Source: Pectinatus haikarae (GTDB lineage Bacteria > Bacillota > Negativicutes > Selenomonadales > Selenomonadaceae). Taken from it: a stretch of DNA of 64,000 bases. Shown here one piece after another: positions 1 through 8,511 of the stretch (positions are counted from its first letter, which is position 1; every line of letters starts with the position of its first letter). Under the pieces are notes generated by a model. It did not search any database and was not told where the DNA came from. It saw only the letters and a program-made list of their open reading frames with translations. Made by a program: the position numbers and the translations under genes. The DNA is taken from contig NZ_WIQM01000008.1 in NCBI RefSeq assembly GCF_015732185.1, positions 372,001 to 436,000 of the forward strand. The letters run 5' to 3'.

Positions 1-804
1 GCGTCGGCAGAAAATGCGTCATCTCATCCTCTGGCGGTAAGTATAGTGCGGCAGGCAAAAGAAAAGATGCTGGATATAAAACCGGCGGCGGATATAGAAG
101 AAGTTTCCGGCAAAGGGGTCAAGGCATATATTGATAATAAAAAAATAGTGTGCGGCAATGCGGCATTTATGCAGGATCATAATATTCAAATAGGAGATGC
201 GGCAGAAAAAACCGCAGTATATCTAGCCGTTGACGGTCAGTATGCGGGCTGTATTGTCCTGGGCGATAAAATAAAGGAAGATGCGGTCGGAGCTATCGCA
301 AAACTGAAACAGCAGGGAATAAGTGTTGCCATGTTGACAGGAGATTCCGCGGAGGGAGCGGCATCGGCTGCCCGCGAGGCAGGGATAGATATAATTCACG
401 CAAGGCTTCTGCCGCAGGAAAAATTGGACATACTGCAAAAAATACGTTCTGAAAAAGGAAAAGTCCTGTTTGTCGGTGACGGTATAAATGATGCACCTGT
501 TCTTGCCAACGCAGACGTAGGCGCTGCTATGGGGTCGGGGGCCGATGCGGCTATAGAGGCAGCTGATGTCGTTTTCATGACATCTCGTGTGGATGCCATT
601 CCGTATGCGTTGAAACTGGCTAAAACAACGCGAGCCATTGCAGTTCAAAATGTTATTTTTGCTTTGGCGGTAAAATTGATAATAATGATATGCGGTCTTT
701 TGGGATATGCTTCCTTATGGAGTGCTGTTTTTGCGGATACAGGAGTTGCGATAATCTGTGTGTTGAATGCGGTACGTATTCTGTATAGTGATCGTTTTGC
801 TTAG
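1..804 (+). CDS. Zn/Cd-type P1B heavy-metal ATPase, C-terminal part (5' end outside window)
   Basis: The frame is open from the first base, so this is the 3' end of a longer gene. The visible part starts with the SSHPLA motif of P1B ATPases (the HP dipeptide of the nucleotide-binding domain), followed by the MLTGDS and GDGINDAPVLANADVG hinge motifs of the P-domain, and ends with two membrane helices. The last helix has the A-D-T-G and N-A-x-R pattern seen in Zn/Cd exporters of the ZntA/CadA type; Cu ATPases lack this Asp. I infer export of Zn2+, Cd2+ or a similar divalent metal across the inner membrane. The phosphorylation motif and N-terminal metal-binding region lie outside the window, so specificity is an inference. 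A hairpin terminator follows. Confidence 0.9.
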   Translation, partial: ASAENASSHPLAVSIVRQAKEKMLDIKPAADIEEVSGKGVKAYIDNKKIVCGNAAFMQDHNIQIGDAAEKTAVYLAVDGQYAGCIVLGDKIKEDAVGAIAKLKQQGISVAMLTGDSAEGAASAAREAGIDIIHARLLPQEKLDILQKIRSEKGKVLFVGDGINDAPVLANADVGAAMGSGADAAIEAADVVFMTSRVDAIPYALKLAKTTRAIAVQNVIFALAVKLIIMICGLLGYASLWSAVFADTGVAIICVLNAVRILYSDRFA

Positions 805-823
805 AATCTTGGACAAAAATGAG

Positions 824-862
824 AGGGCAGGGATCGGTAAAATCCCCTGCCCTTTTATTTTT
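824..862 (+). terminator. Intrinsic terminator of the heavy-metal ATPase gene
   Basis: AGGGCAGGG pairs with CCCTGCCCT across a short loop (one bulged C), followed directly by TTTTATTTTT. Confidence 0.85.
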
Positions 863-876
863 GGCATGCATTATTT

Positions 877-1011
877 AATTTATCCGATGACTACCCGCTC
901 TAATACTCCCGCTTTTGCAAGCGGTGAATAAAGAGCGGCTAACTCTCTAGATAATTTCGACTACTATTCAGGTGGAATCAAAACACCGTCTGAATAGTAG
1001 TCTCCATTTAT
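877..1011 (+). repeat. Dispersed two-hairpin repeat, copy A (135 bp)
   Basis: Full-length copy of an element found four times in this window. It begins AATTTATCCGATGACTA and ends TCTCCATTTAT. Hairpin 1 is nested: CCGCTCT (895-901) pairs with AGAGCGG (932-938), and inside it CCGCTT (909-914) pairs with AAGCGG (919-924). Hairpin 2 pairs GACTACTATTCAG (959-971) with CTGAATAGTAGTC (990-1002), a perfect 13-bp stem. No ORF is inside. It lies between the ATPase terminator and the 3' end of the PRD regulator gene, which is transcribed toward it. Confidence 0.9.
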
Positions 1012-1034
1012 GGGATACTCTGCTGAGCATTACT

Positions 1035-3140
1035 CTAAAAATAATCCAGCAGGAAGGATTCTAATTCAGCCTGTGTTTTTATCTGATACAGTCTGTCACA
1101 CCAATTATCATCGTTTATATATTGAAGAAGTACCGCAAGAAAATCCAAATGCCTCGTCTGATCGATCGGCGCCAAGCATATAATGCATTTTATATGTTTG
1201 CCTCTGCTCAGAGAAACGGGATTTTTACATAAAGCGATTGAAACAGAAAGGCTTAAAACACCATCTTCAGGTTTGGCGTGGGCCAGAAGTACACCTTTGC
1301 CTAAGAGCATGTAGTTGCCATTTTTTTCGGTCAGTTCGATGATTCTGTCCACATAATGTTCACGGATAAAATTGTGGCGCAATAATGGACGGAAAGCGGT
1401 ACGGACTGCCTCTTTCCAATTAGGAAGGTTAAAAGGAATGAATGTAATATATTTTAAAAGAGAGCTCGGCTCATCTTTTGATGAGGCGGGGATTTTCCAA
1501 TGTTCCTGCCGGTTTTTTTGAAAATATTCCTGCAAACCATTGCATAATCCAGTCGCATCTTCAATTTTTGCGTAATTGGCAATCAAATCCATAAGAGGCT
1601 GAATACTTTCCCGTTTATATTCTGAAACAGCAAATCCTAATGATAATAATTTTTTGTTCAGTAAACTCCATTCATATTTTGTCGGCAACGCAGAAATCTG
1701 CAGAACAGGAATGGGTTTTGACGTGTTTTGCTCTAAAAAGGTGGTTGTAATGATCAAGCCAATACTGTGAAGGGACAGACGTAAATATTCTGACATGCGG
1801 AATGGACCGGAAAAAAGAAGATGGGGATATTTTTCGCGCAATTGCATTAAAAGGAATTGTGAGGTACCGATCCCGCTGGAGCAGACCACTAAAATCTGTT
1901 TACGATCTTCTTTTAACTGATCTGTGCGAATATCACTGCCAAAATATGTGGTGAGCAGAGCAATTTCATCATCAGAGGGCTGCTTTCCCAAATAATCAGT
2001 CAGAGGTTGAGCTGCCGCCCGGGAGATAATGAATAGATTCTGATAGGATACTCGTATCTGTTCCAAGAGCGGATTATGGTATCTGAGTCCCGCGGTTATC
2101 CGATGACAAACGGAAACCAGATGGACGGCCAGCGAATCGACCATCATGTGATGATGGATTCCGGGCAGCAGTCCGGAAATCAAGAAAAATTGGTCAGTCA
2201 TATCTTCTGCGATTTTATGCATTTTTTTATAAAACAGTGTTTTATTATTCACTTTTGAGCATGCATAAATTCTGAGGATCTTAGATAAATATACATATTC
2301 CGTTAAATGATAAAATCCTCTCTTCTGTAAGAAAAATTTTTCCCAGGACAGGCTTCGACTTGCGGGATGAGCAATATCAACGTCCATTTTTTTTAATATT
2401 TTCCCTTTGGATAAACGATTGGCATACCAAGTTAAAAAATATTCTAAAATACGGCGGGCATCATCGGTGAAATGATTCCCGGATTCCTGTTCATATTGCC
2501 GCAATTCCCGAAAAATATATTTTTCATAGGAAATCTGATAACTTTTTTTTAAAAGCAGCAGGATCATTTCTAAATTTTCCAAAACCCATTTTCTTTGTAT
2601 TAATTCTGCACCCAGAATAATCCGGCCCTTGGGAGTGGTTTTTATTTGAAGTTCGTTTTCCCTGTTGTAAAAAACCAGAGAACGCAATCGCTTTAGCACG
2701 GTATTTCGTGATGAATGAAAAATTCCCATGAGTTCATTAATTGATGTGGTTTCCTGCGTGATGATGATGTAATTGAAAAGAATCAGACTTTCTTTCTGTG
2801 TCAGTGCTTTTATATTCAATGACCACTGCTTTGGCAAAACTAAAAGGGCCTGTTGTCTTATATCTGCATCAAGCGGCTGCAAGTATGTTTTGGCTTTCGG
2901 GGGAAGAAAATAACCGATGCCCTTGATATTTTCTATAGGAGAAATCTGCTTTATTATTAATTCTTTATTGACATTTTCTAAAATATACATAATGCTTCGT
3001 CGTGACAATTGCAGTTTATCCATCAAATTTTCTATGGAAACCGGTGTTTCTGCATGGTGAAGCGCAGCTAATAATTCGTTGCCATGCTTATATTGGGAAA
3101 AAATAATCATATATACTGCCTCCGGTAAAAGGGGGTTCAT
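1035..3140 (-). CDS. BglG/MtlR-type PTS-controlled transcriptional regulator (HTH, PRD, EIIB-like, EIIA-like)
   Basis: About 701 residues from the ATG at 3140; the same frame extends to 3200 and no strong ribosome binding site decides between starts. Order of parts: N-terminal winged helices (about residues 1-170, with LSRRSIMYILENVNKEL as recognition region), two PTS regulation domains (about 190-400), an EIIB-like domain with the CSSGIGTS phosphate-loop cysteine near residue 418, and a C-terminal EIIA-like domain with LLAHAKP (His near 621). This is the plan of regulators such as MtlR/LicR, which are phosphorylated by PTS proteins and activate a sugar PTS operon. It is divergent from an ascorbate-type EIIA-EIIB-EIIC operon starting 88 bp away, its likely target. 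The inducing sugar cannot be read from sequence. Confidence 0.9.
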   Translation of the reverse strand: MNPLLPEAVYMIIFSQYKHGNELLAALHHAETPVSIENLMDKLQLSRRSIMYILENVNKELIIKQISPIENIKGIGYFLPPKAKTYLQPLDADIRQQALLVLPKQWSLNIKALTQKESLILFNYIIITQETTSINELMGIFHSSRNTVLKRLRSLVFYNRENELQIKTTPKGRIILGAELIQRKWVLENLEMILLLLKKSYQISYEKYIFRELRQYEQESGNHFTDDARRILEYFLTWYANRLSKGKILKKMDVDIAHPASRSLSWEKFFLQKRGFYHLTEYVYLSKILRIYACSKVNNKTLFYKKMHKIAEDMTDQFFLISGLLPGIHHHMMVDSLAVHLVSVCHRITAGLRYHNPLLEQIRVSYQNLFIISRAAAQPLTDYLGKQPSDDEIALLTTYFGSDIRTDQLKEDRKQILVVCSSGIGTSQFLLMQLREKYPHLLFSGPFRMSEYLRLSLHSIGLIITTTFLEQNTSKPIPVLQISALPTKYEWSLLNKKLLSLGFAVSEYKRESIQPLMDLIANYAKIEDATGLCNGLQEYFQKNRQEHWKIPASSKDEPSSLLKYITFIPFNLPNWKEAVRTAFRPLLRHNFIREHYVDRIIELTEKNGNYMLLGKGVLLAHAKPEDGVLSLSVSIALCKNPVSLSRGKHIKCIICLAPIDQTRHLDFLAVLLQYINDDNWCDRLYQIKTQAELESFLLDYF

Positions 3141-3227
3141 TTTTTGCACATTTACATTTTCATTATTGCACTTGTTCATATTTATGTAAAGCGATATCAT
3201 AATCGTGTAATAAAAACAAGAAAGGAT

Positions 3228-3674
3228 ATGATCCTTGTGGAATTACTTGCAAAAGAACAAATTCAGCGGACTTCGGAAAAAGGCATATCCTGGCAGGATG
3301 CCATTACTTTATCGGCAAAGCCCCTGCTTGATAAAAAGATCATTGCCGGGGACTATATTGATGCTGTCATAGCAGTTTGTCAGGAGAAAGGGCCTTATAT
3401 GAATATTGGCTCGCAGATCGTTCTGGCTCATGCCAGACCGCTGCCAAGCACTAAAGAAGCATGTATTGCCTTGCTGCAGACGGCAGAAGAAATTTTTTTT
3501 ATGGATGAAAAACATCCGGCAAGGCTATGGTTTTTTCTGGCGACTCCGGATGCCACAAGCCATGTTGCCATTATGCAGAAATTGGCAGCTGTATTGACCG
3601 ATTCTGATAAAATTCAACGTTTGCTGGCAGCCGAAAGTATCGAAATTCTTGCCAATGTTTTTTCTGGAGAATGA
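3228..3674 (+). CDS. PTS EIIA component, ascorbate/mannitol-type (UlaC-like)
   Basis: About 149 residues. The EIIA active-site histidine is in IVLAHARP (residue 68 from the ATG at 3228). The ATG is only 2 bases from AAAGGA; the GTG at 3237 has better spacing and could be the true start. It accepts phosphate from HPr and passes it to the EIIB encoded next. It resembles the C-terminal domain of the divergent regulator, which fits a shared origin. First gene of a three-gene PTS operon; the cytosolic domain acts at the membrane with EIIC. Confidence 0.85.
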   Translation: MILVELLAKEQIQRTSEKGISWQDAITLSAKPLLDKKIIAGDYIDAVIAVCQEKGPYMNIGSQIVLAHARPLPSTKEACIALLQTAEEIFFMDEKHPARLWFFLATPDATSHVAIMQKLAAVLTDSDKIQRLLAAESIEILANVFSGE

Positions 3675-3707
3675 TATGGTCATTTACAATTAAAAGGGGG
3701 ATATGTT

Positions 3708-4004
3708 ATGAAATTTTTATGTATTTGCCAGTCCGGCTTAGGAAGCAGTTTCATGGTCCAAATGAATATTCAGAACGTTTTAAATGCTATGAATGTAAAG
3801 AATGAAATTATTGTAGATCATTCTGATGTTGGAAGCACAACACCTGATCTTGCCGATTATTTCTTCATAGAGGAAACTCTTGGCGAAGCTATATCAAATC
3901 TTCCTAAAGACCGGGTAGTGCTACTGAAGAGTCTGATCGATAAAAACGAGATTCAGACTGCAGTATGCAAGATTCTTGATAAAGAAAAAATTTCACATGA
4001 TTGA
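3708..4004 (+). CDS. PTS EIIB component, ascorbate-type (UlaB-like)
   Basis: 98 residues, the usual size of stand-alone UlaB/SgaB proteins. The N-terminus has beta-strand FLCIC followed by the phosphate-binding loop C-Q-S-G-L-G-S-S; Cys7 is the expected phosphorylation site. It carries phosphate from EIIA to the sugar during transport by the EIIC encoded next. Strong ribosome binding site (AAGGGGG) before the ATG. Confidence 0.9.
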   Translation: MKFLCICQSGLGSSFMVQMNIQNVLNAMNVKNEIIVDHSDVGSTTPDLADYFFIEETLGEAISNLPKDRVVLLKSLIDKNEIQTAVCKILDKEKISHD

Positions 4005-4055
4005 CAGAGAGTGAAATATTTTCTATAACCCTTTTTATCATTAAGGAGTAATAAT

Positions 4056-5408
4056 ATGGATGGTATACAAAATCTATTTATCAGCATCGTTCAGACGCCT
4101 GCCTTACTTGTGGGTCTGCTGGCAGTATTAGGTCTGCTGCTGCAAAAAAAGAATGGGACGGCGGTAGTGCAGGGCGGTATAAAAACTTTTGCCGGTTTTC
4201 TGATCCTGACAGGAGGTGCGGGAATTCTCTCGAATTCTTTGGATCCGTTTGCCAAAATGTTTCAATTTGCCTTAAATGTCCAAGGCGTTGTTCCAAGCAA
4301 TGAGGCTGTGGTCGCCATTGCCCTTGTACAATATGGGTCAGTGACGGCATTGATCATGTTTGTCGGAATGATAGTAAATATTCTCTTGTCGAGATTTACA
4401 AATTTTAAATATATATTTTTAACGGGTCAGGCTATGCTGTATGTTTCCTGCCTGACGGCAGTTATTCTTGTGTCGGCAGGTATGGGAACGGGAATCAGGA
4501 CAATCCTGCTGGGCGGTATATTTGAAGGGACTCTTTTGACGATTACTCCAGCGCTGTGTCAGCCATACATGCGTGCTATCACCGGCGGAGATACGGTGGC
4601 TATGGGTCATACCGGAAATATAGGCTATGCGGTTTCCGGCTGGTTCGGCGAACATTTTGGCAATAAAGCACATAGTACGGAGGATATAAATGTCCCGAAA
4701 AGCTTTTCTTTTTTACGGGATTCCACTGTATCTATCACAATTGTCATGGCCGTCGTTTATCTGATTCTGGCACTTTTGACGGGACAAGCATTTGTAGAAT
4801 CCCAACTGAGCAATGGTTCCAACTATTTGGTATTTGCCGTGGTGCAGGCAGGCACCTTTGCGGCTGGCTTTGCTGTGGTTTTACAGGGTGTTCGGATGAT
4901 CTTGGCAGAAATCATCCCTGCGTTTCAGGGAATAGCGATGAGACTTGTGCCCAATTCAAAACCGGCACTTGATGTTCCCATTATTTTTCCGTATGCACCT
5001 AACGCGGTTCTGCTTGGTTTTTTGATCAGTTTTATCGTTGGTACACTTTCAATGCTTGCTATGGTAGCAATGCATACGGTTGTCATTATTCCCGGCGTAG
5101 TCGGACATTTCTTCTGCGGTGCTGCCGCGGCTATTTATGGTAATGCAAAAGGCGGAAGGCGTGGAGCCGTTATCGGAACGGTTATAAACAGTCTGCTGAT
5201 CAGCTGGCTGCCGCTATTTATTTTGCCCGTTTTGGGAAATCTGAGTCTGGCAAGTTCTACTTTTGCAGATACAGACTATTTAATTCCGGGAATTTTACTT
5301 GGCAATCTCGGTGATCTGGGACAGACTGCTTTGACCGCCGGCATTATCGCCTTTCTTGCATTGGTCATTATAATGAGCCGACTGACGGGAAAAACTTCTG
5401 CAGAATAG
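4056..5408 (+). CDS. PTS EIIC permease, ascorbate family (UlaA/SgaT)
   Basis: 450 residues with about ten to twelve hydrophobic segments and the UlaA-family hallmarks GGDTVAMGHTGNIGYAVSGW and a Gly-rich GNAKGGRRGAVIGT stretch near the end. It is the membrane channel of the PTS system made with the preceding EIIA and EIIB. L-ascorbate is the known substrate of the family founder, but many homologues transport other sugars; no ascorbate catabolic genes (ulaD-F) are nearby, so the substrate is open. AAGGAG precedes the ATG. A 17-bp stem terminator ends the operon. Confidence 0.9.
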   Translation: MDGIQNLFISIVQTPALLVGLLAVLGLLLQKKNGTAVVQGGIKTFAGFLILTGGAGILSNSLDPFAKMFQFALNVQGVVPSNEAVVAIALVQYGSVTALIMFVGMIVNILLSRFTNFKYIFLTGQAMLYVSCLTAVILVSAGMGTGIRTILLGGIFEGTLLTITPALCQPYMRAITGGDTVAMGHTGNIGYAVSGWFGEHFGNKAHSTEDINVPKSFSFLRDSTVSITIVMAVVYLILALLTGQAFVESQLSNGSNYLVFAVVQAGTFAAGFAVVLQGVRMILAEIIPAFQGIAMRLVPNSKPALDVPIIFPYAPNAVLLGFLISFIVGTLSMLAMVAMHTVVIIPGVVGHFFCGAAAAIYGNAKGGRRGAVIGTVINSLLISWLPLFILPVLGNLSLASSTFADTDYLIPGILLGNLGDLGQTALTAGIIAFLALVIIMSRLTGKTSAE

Positions 5409-5473
5409 TGATGCCAGGATATTGCCGGATAAAAAGAAAAATAATCGATTTGCGGTTTTGCCGTAAAATTGAT

Positions 5474-5520
5474 AGATAAAAATATCGCCGACCCATATTG
5501 GGCCGGCGATATTTTTATCT
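5474..5520 (+). terminator. Terminator of the ascorbate-type PTS operon
   Basis: AGATAAAAATATCGCCG (5474-5490) pairs perfectly with CGGCGATATTTTTATCT (5504-5520); the loop holds a further CCC/GGG pairing. The T-rich 3' arm doubles as the U tract. Confidence 0.9.
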
Positions 5521-5601
5521 GTGACAGAAAATTTATATTATAATTATTTCCAATATTGCTGTTATTTTCAAGATAACAGCAAAAAAATTCAATGCAATTC
5601 A

Positions 5602-5631
5602 TTGACAACTGAAAAATAAGTGATATATTAT
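5602..5631 (+). promoter_or_regulatory. Promoter of the iron-uptake operon
   Basis: TTGACA (5602-5607), an 18-bp spacer and TATTAT (5626-5631). With the PTS terminator and the Fur-type box this accounts for the 350-bp stretch without genes between 5409 and 5760; I see nothing else there. Confidence 0.6.
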
Positions 5632-5646
5632 ATTGTTATGAGTTGT

Positions 5647-5665
5647 AATGATAATTACTATCATT
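5647..5665 (+). promoter_or_regulatory. Fur-type operator
   Basis: AATGATAATTACTATCATT is a 7-5-7 inverted repeat (AATGATA / TATCATT) close to the classic GATAATGATAATCATTATC Fur box. It lies about 10-28 bases downstream of the predicted transcription start, a position where Fur-Fe would block transcription. Its place in front of an iron-uptake operon supports the call. Confidence 0.75.
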
Positions 5666-5760
5666 ATATATAAAAAGAGATGCTGATCAATTTATAATAT
5701 CGGGAAATTAATCGGGATTATGATTACCTGCTAATCTTCATGAGGAAGGGGGTTAGAGTA

Positions 5761-6744
5761 ATGACTACGGCAGAAACATGCTATGTTGAGTCTAAACACG
5801 GCATGGGTACTTTTTTGCGTGTTATGAGCTTTGCCAAAGAAGGTACGTATTCATTCACGCCCATATGGGATATTTTTGGAAACGTAGAATATCTTTGCAG
5901 TCGTTTCAGCAGCGACAGCCAGCTTTCTTTGATCAACAGGATGGCCGGTAAAAAAAGTGTACATGTAGATAGGAATCTGGTGAAAATTTTGCGGGCCGCA
6001 CAGCGAATATCTGCTTTTACTGACGGGATTTTTGATATTACCGCGGGAGCGGTTACCGGTCTGTGGCATAGAGAGTCAGGAAAAATCCGGATACCGGCGG
6101 AAACTGAACAGATAAATGCAAGGTCTTTAGTCAACTATCAATGGCTGGATGTCAGCGATAGTGAAGTCTTTTTACAAAAGGCGAATATGAAGCTGGATCT
6201 TGGTGGTATTGCTAAGGAATTTGCTCTTCATGCGGCAGCGGCGAAGGCTGAGGAAACAGGCATGGGTGCTGCGATAATAGATGCCGGCGGGGATATATGC
6301 ACTGTCGGTGCCAAGCCAAACAACAGAGCGTGGCGCATCGGCATTCAGCATCCGCGGCGTGAAAAATCTTTGCTGGCAAGTGTTGTTCTGCAAAATTGGG
6401 ACACGGTGGAAACTTCCGGCGACTATAAGCGATACATAAAAGATGGTGATAAAGTGTACAGTCATATTTTCTCTGAAGAAGTGAACGATGAAGGCGGAAA
6501 ATTGATCAGTGCATCTTTGATATACAAAAGGCGGGATGATCTTTTGCCGATAAATGGCACGGCTTTGATTGCCGGCGGTCTCGCCAAGGCAAAATCTTTT
6601 TTAAAGATGCTCCCCCGTGTTGAGGCAATATTGGTCACGGATGCGATGCAGGTATTCATGACGGAAGGCTTGAGAGGGTATGTCCATATTCTGCCGTATC
6701 AAGCGAGGCATCAAACTTTTATTATTAACAGGAGGGCATGTTGA
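5761..6744 (+). CDS. apbE: Divergent ApbE-family FAD:protein FMN transferase
   Basis: 327 residues from the ATG at 5761, chosen because AGGAAGGGGG lies just upstream; the frame also opens at 5740. ApbE moves FMN from FAD onto a Thr of target proteins outside the cytosol. Family features seen: GMGTFLRV at the N-terminus, LDLGGIAKEFA, IIDAGGDICTVG, WRIGIQHP and ETSGDYKRY. Two things are odd. There is no signal peptide or lipobox, although most ApbE proteins are exported. The usual H-V-x-D-P-x-T-G segment is replaced by SHIFSEEV, and the A-D-x-x-x-T Mg2+ site reads L-P-I-N-G-T, losing the Asp. First gene of the iron operon, whose last gene encodes a protein with a flavinylation motif. It may be a reduced-activity or specialised transferase. 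Confidence 0.8.
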   Translation: MTTAETCYVESKHGMGTFLRVMSFAKEGTYSFTPIWDIFGNVEYLCSRFSSDSQLSLINRMAGKKSVHVDRNLVKILRAAQRISAFTDGIFDITAGAVTGLWHRESGKIRIPAETEQINARSLVNYQWLDVSDSEVFLQKANMKLDLGGIAKEFALHAAAAKAEETGMGAAIIDAGGDICTVGAKPNNRAWRIGIQHPRREKSLLASVVLQNWDTVETSGDYKRYIKDGDKVYSHIFSEEVNDEGGKLISASLIYKRRDDLLPINGTALIAGGLAKAKSFLKMLPRVEAILVTDAMQVFMTEGLRGYVHILPYQARHQTFIINRRAC

Positions 6745-6745
6745 T

Positions 6746-7369
6746 TTGAGTAGTGTAGAATTTTTTAGCAAGGGCGGTCCGGTAATGTATGCATTGCTGC
6801 TCTGTTCCTTGTGTGTGGCAGCAATAGCGATCGACAGGTTTATTTTTTATCGGCGGGCGCAAAAGGGAATAATGGTTTTTTTGCAGTCATTACCGGAAAT
6901 AACAAAAAAACCATTGGAAGATGCTATGGAAGTATGTGAAAGGGAAACTAACGCCGCGGGGTTCATCGCTGTGTCGGGCTTGAAGGCAGCAGAGGATAAT
7001 ACTGATGTAAAGCTTGCTCTTGATACTGCATATGCTTCTGCTGCTATGCAGCTGCGGGCAAAACTGAATTATCTTTCTATGATAGTTACTTTGTCTCCTC
7101 TTTTGGGATTGCTGGGTACGATTGCCGGAATGATCCAGTCCTTTAATATTTTCAGTCTGCAGGCAGGGCAGCCGCTGGCCATTACCGGTGGTATAGGCGA
7201 AGCCTTGATCGCCACGGCGACCGGACTGTGTGTCGCTATTTTTGCACTCTTAATACATACGTATTTTGCACAGCAGCTGGATAAGATACTTAATGATTTG
7301 GATCGTGCGGCATCGATTGTGTTGTCTTCTGTTTGCAAGGGAAATGAGGGAGCAGTAGATGCGACGTGA
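6746..7369 (+). CDS. exbB: ExbB/TolQ/MotA-family proton channel subunit
   Basis: About 207 residues from a TTG start at 6746, chosen because GGAGGG (6731-6736) lies 9 bases upstream and the previous gene stops at 6744. Three membrane segments: one near residues 12-30 and a pair around 110-190 holding the family motif LSPLLGLLGTIAGMIQSF and GGIGEALIATATGL. ExbB forms the proton channel with ExbD that powers TonB. Overlaps exbD by 11 bases. The family includes TolQ, but the neighbours exbD and tonB decide for ExbB. Confidence 0.93.
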   Translation: MSSVEFFSKGGPVMYALLLCSLCVAAIAIDRFIFYRRAQKGIMVFLQSLPEITKKPLEDAMEVCERETNAAGFIAVSGLKAAEDNTDVKLALDTAYASAAMQLRAKLNYLSMIVTLSPLLGLLGTIAGMIQSFNIFSLQAGQPLAITGGIGEALIATATGLCVAIFALLIHTYFAQQLDKILNDLDRAASIVLSSVCKGNEGAVDAT

Positions 7370-7769
7370 TTTTCGTGTTATAGAACAGCCGAAAGTAGTG
7401 ATTATTCCTATGATTGATATAATGCTTTTTCTGCTGGTCTTTTTTATGATAAGCACTATTTATATGGTTCAGCTTAATACGATGACAGTCAATCTGCCGG
7501 CTGCTGCCGCAGTGCAAAGAGAGACAAAACCAAATCTGGTATCGATAACTGTAACAGACAAGGGCGATATTATATACGATAAAGAACAAAATCCGGTGGA
7601 AGATTTGGCGCAAAAGGTACAGAGTGTATTGGCAGATGATGCCGATACGGTGTTTGTACTTCGAGGTGACAGAAAAGCCTCTTATGAAAGTATCGCTTCG
7701 GTGCTTGATACATTAAAACAATCTGGAGCGCGCCATGTATCCATTGCCACTGAAGCCAAAGGGAGGTAA
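7359..7769 (+). CDS. exbD: ExbD/TolR-family proton channel subunit
   Basis: 136 residues with one membrane helix near the N-terminus that carries the conserved Asp in IIPMIDIMLFLLVFFM, then a small periplasmic domain ending in TLKQSGARHVSIATE. It works with ExbB to turn the proton gradient into motion of TonB. Starts inside exbB and its stop overlaps the first possible tonB start, so the three are translationally coupled. Confidence 0.93.
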   Translation: MRRDFRVIEQPKVVIIPMIDIMLFLLVFFMISTIYMVQLNTMTVNLPAAAAVQRETKPNLVSITVTDKGDIIYDKEQNPVEDLAQKVQSVLADDADTVFVLRGDRKASYESIASVLDTLKQSGARHVSIATEAKGR

Positions 7770-7774
7770 TGATC

Positions 7775-8458
7775 TTGCAGTATCCCACTCATTGGCGCAT
7801 GGCATTTTTAGTGGCATTTTTGCTTCATCTGGGTATCTGGCTGGCAGGCAGTTTTATATTGCCGCATTTGCAGGCAGAAGCGCTGCCTCCCGAAGATACA
7901 CAAGCTCTCGAATGGGAGAGCGTAGATGAGGAGAATGATGAACCCGGTCCCATAGAAGATGAAAAACAGCCGGAACCCTCTGTGCATGAAGAACGAAGCC
8001 CCGCACCGGCTGCTGTTCCCGAACAGGAAAAGGCAGAGGAACAGGAAGTGACACCCATAGTGGCAGATGAAGATGAACCGGCCACAGCGGAGCTTGTCAA
8101 AGAATTAGCTGATGATCCTTCAAAAAGCGATAAGGTAATAATCATTGATAAAAAAGGCAGCGGTGGCGGCAGCCAGTCTGTGCAGATGGGAGAACCGCCG
8201 ATATTGATCGACAAATTTTATCCGCCTGTTAATATTGTAACATTCAGAGGCCGCGTCAGTGTATTTGCTACTATCGATGTGACCGGGAGGATAATAAGGA
8301 CGAAAATAGCCGTGACTTCCGGCAGCCCGAGTGTGGATCAGATCGCAATGGATTCCGCACGCCGCTGGACATTTAAACCGGCACTTGATCAAAATGGGGC
8401 ACCTATGGAATGTACAAAAATTATTTCTATACCGTTTAATATGCCGGCACAAAAATAA
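7775..8458 (+). CDS. tonB: TonB energy transducer
   Basis: About 227 residues from the TTG at 7775, which is 9 bases after GGGAGG; the ATG at 7769 overlaps the exbD stop but is too near that site. One N-terminal membrane anchor (MAFLVAFLLHLGIWLAG), a long acidic and Pro/Glu-rich periplasmic spacer (residues about 40-120), a Gly-Ser linker, and a C-terminal TonB domain (GRVSVFATIDVTGRI, SGSPSVDQIAMDSARRWTF). It spans the periplasm to energise outer-membrane receptors. No receptor is in this operon; one is encoded at 51328. Confidence 0.93.
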   Translation: MQYPTHWRMAFLVAFLLHLGIWLAGSFILPHLQAEALPPEDTQALEWESVDEENDEPGPIEDEKQPEPSVHEERSPAPAAVPEQEKAEEQEVTPIVADEDEPATAELVKELADDPSKSDKVIIIDKKGSGGGSQSVQMGEPPILIDKFYPPVNIVTFRGRVSVFATIDVTGRIIRTKIAVTSGSPSVDQIAMDSARRWTFKPALDQNGAPMECTKIISIPFNMPAQK

Positions 8459-8511
8459 ATTTTTTTACCATATTGATGATAACAATAATCAATATTGAAA
8501 GGAATACTTAT

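Noticed and set aside
877-1011. CRISPR array or tRNA-like gene at the repeats
   Set aside because: The copies are single, widely spaced and have no regular spacers; the hairpins do not fold as a tRNA cloverleaf.
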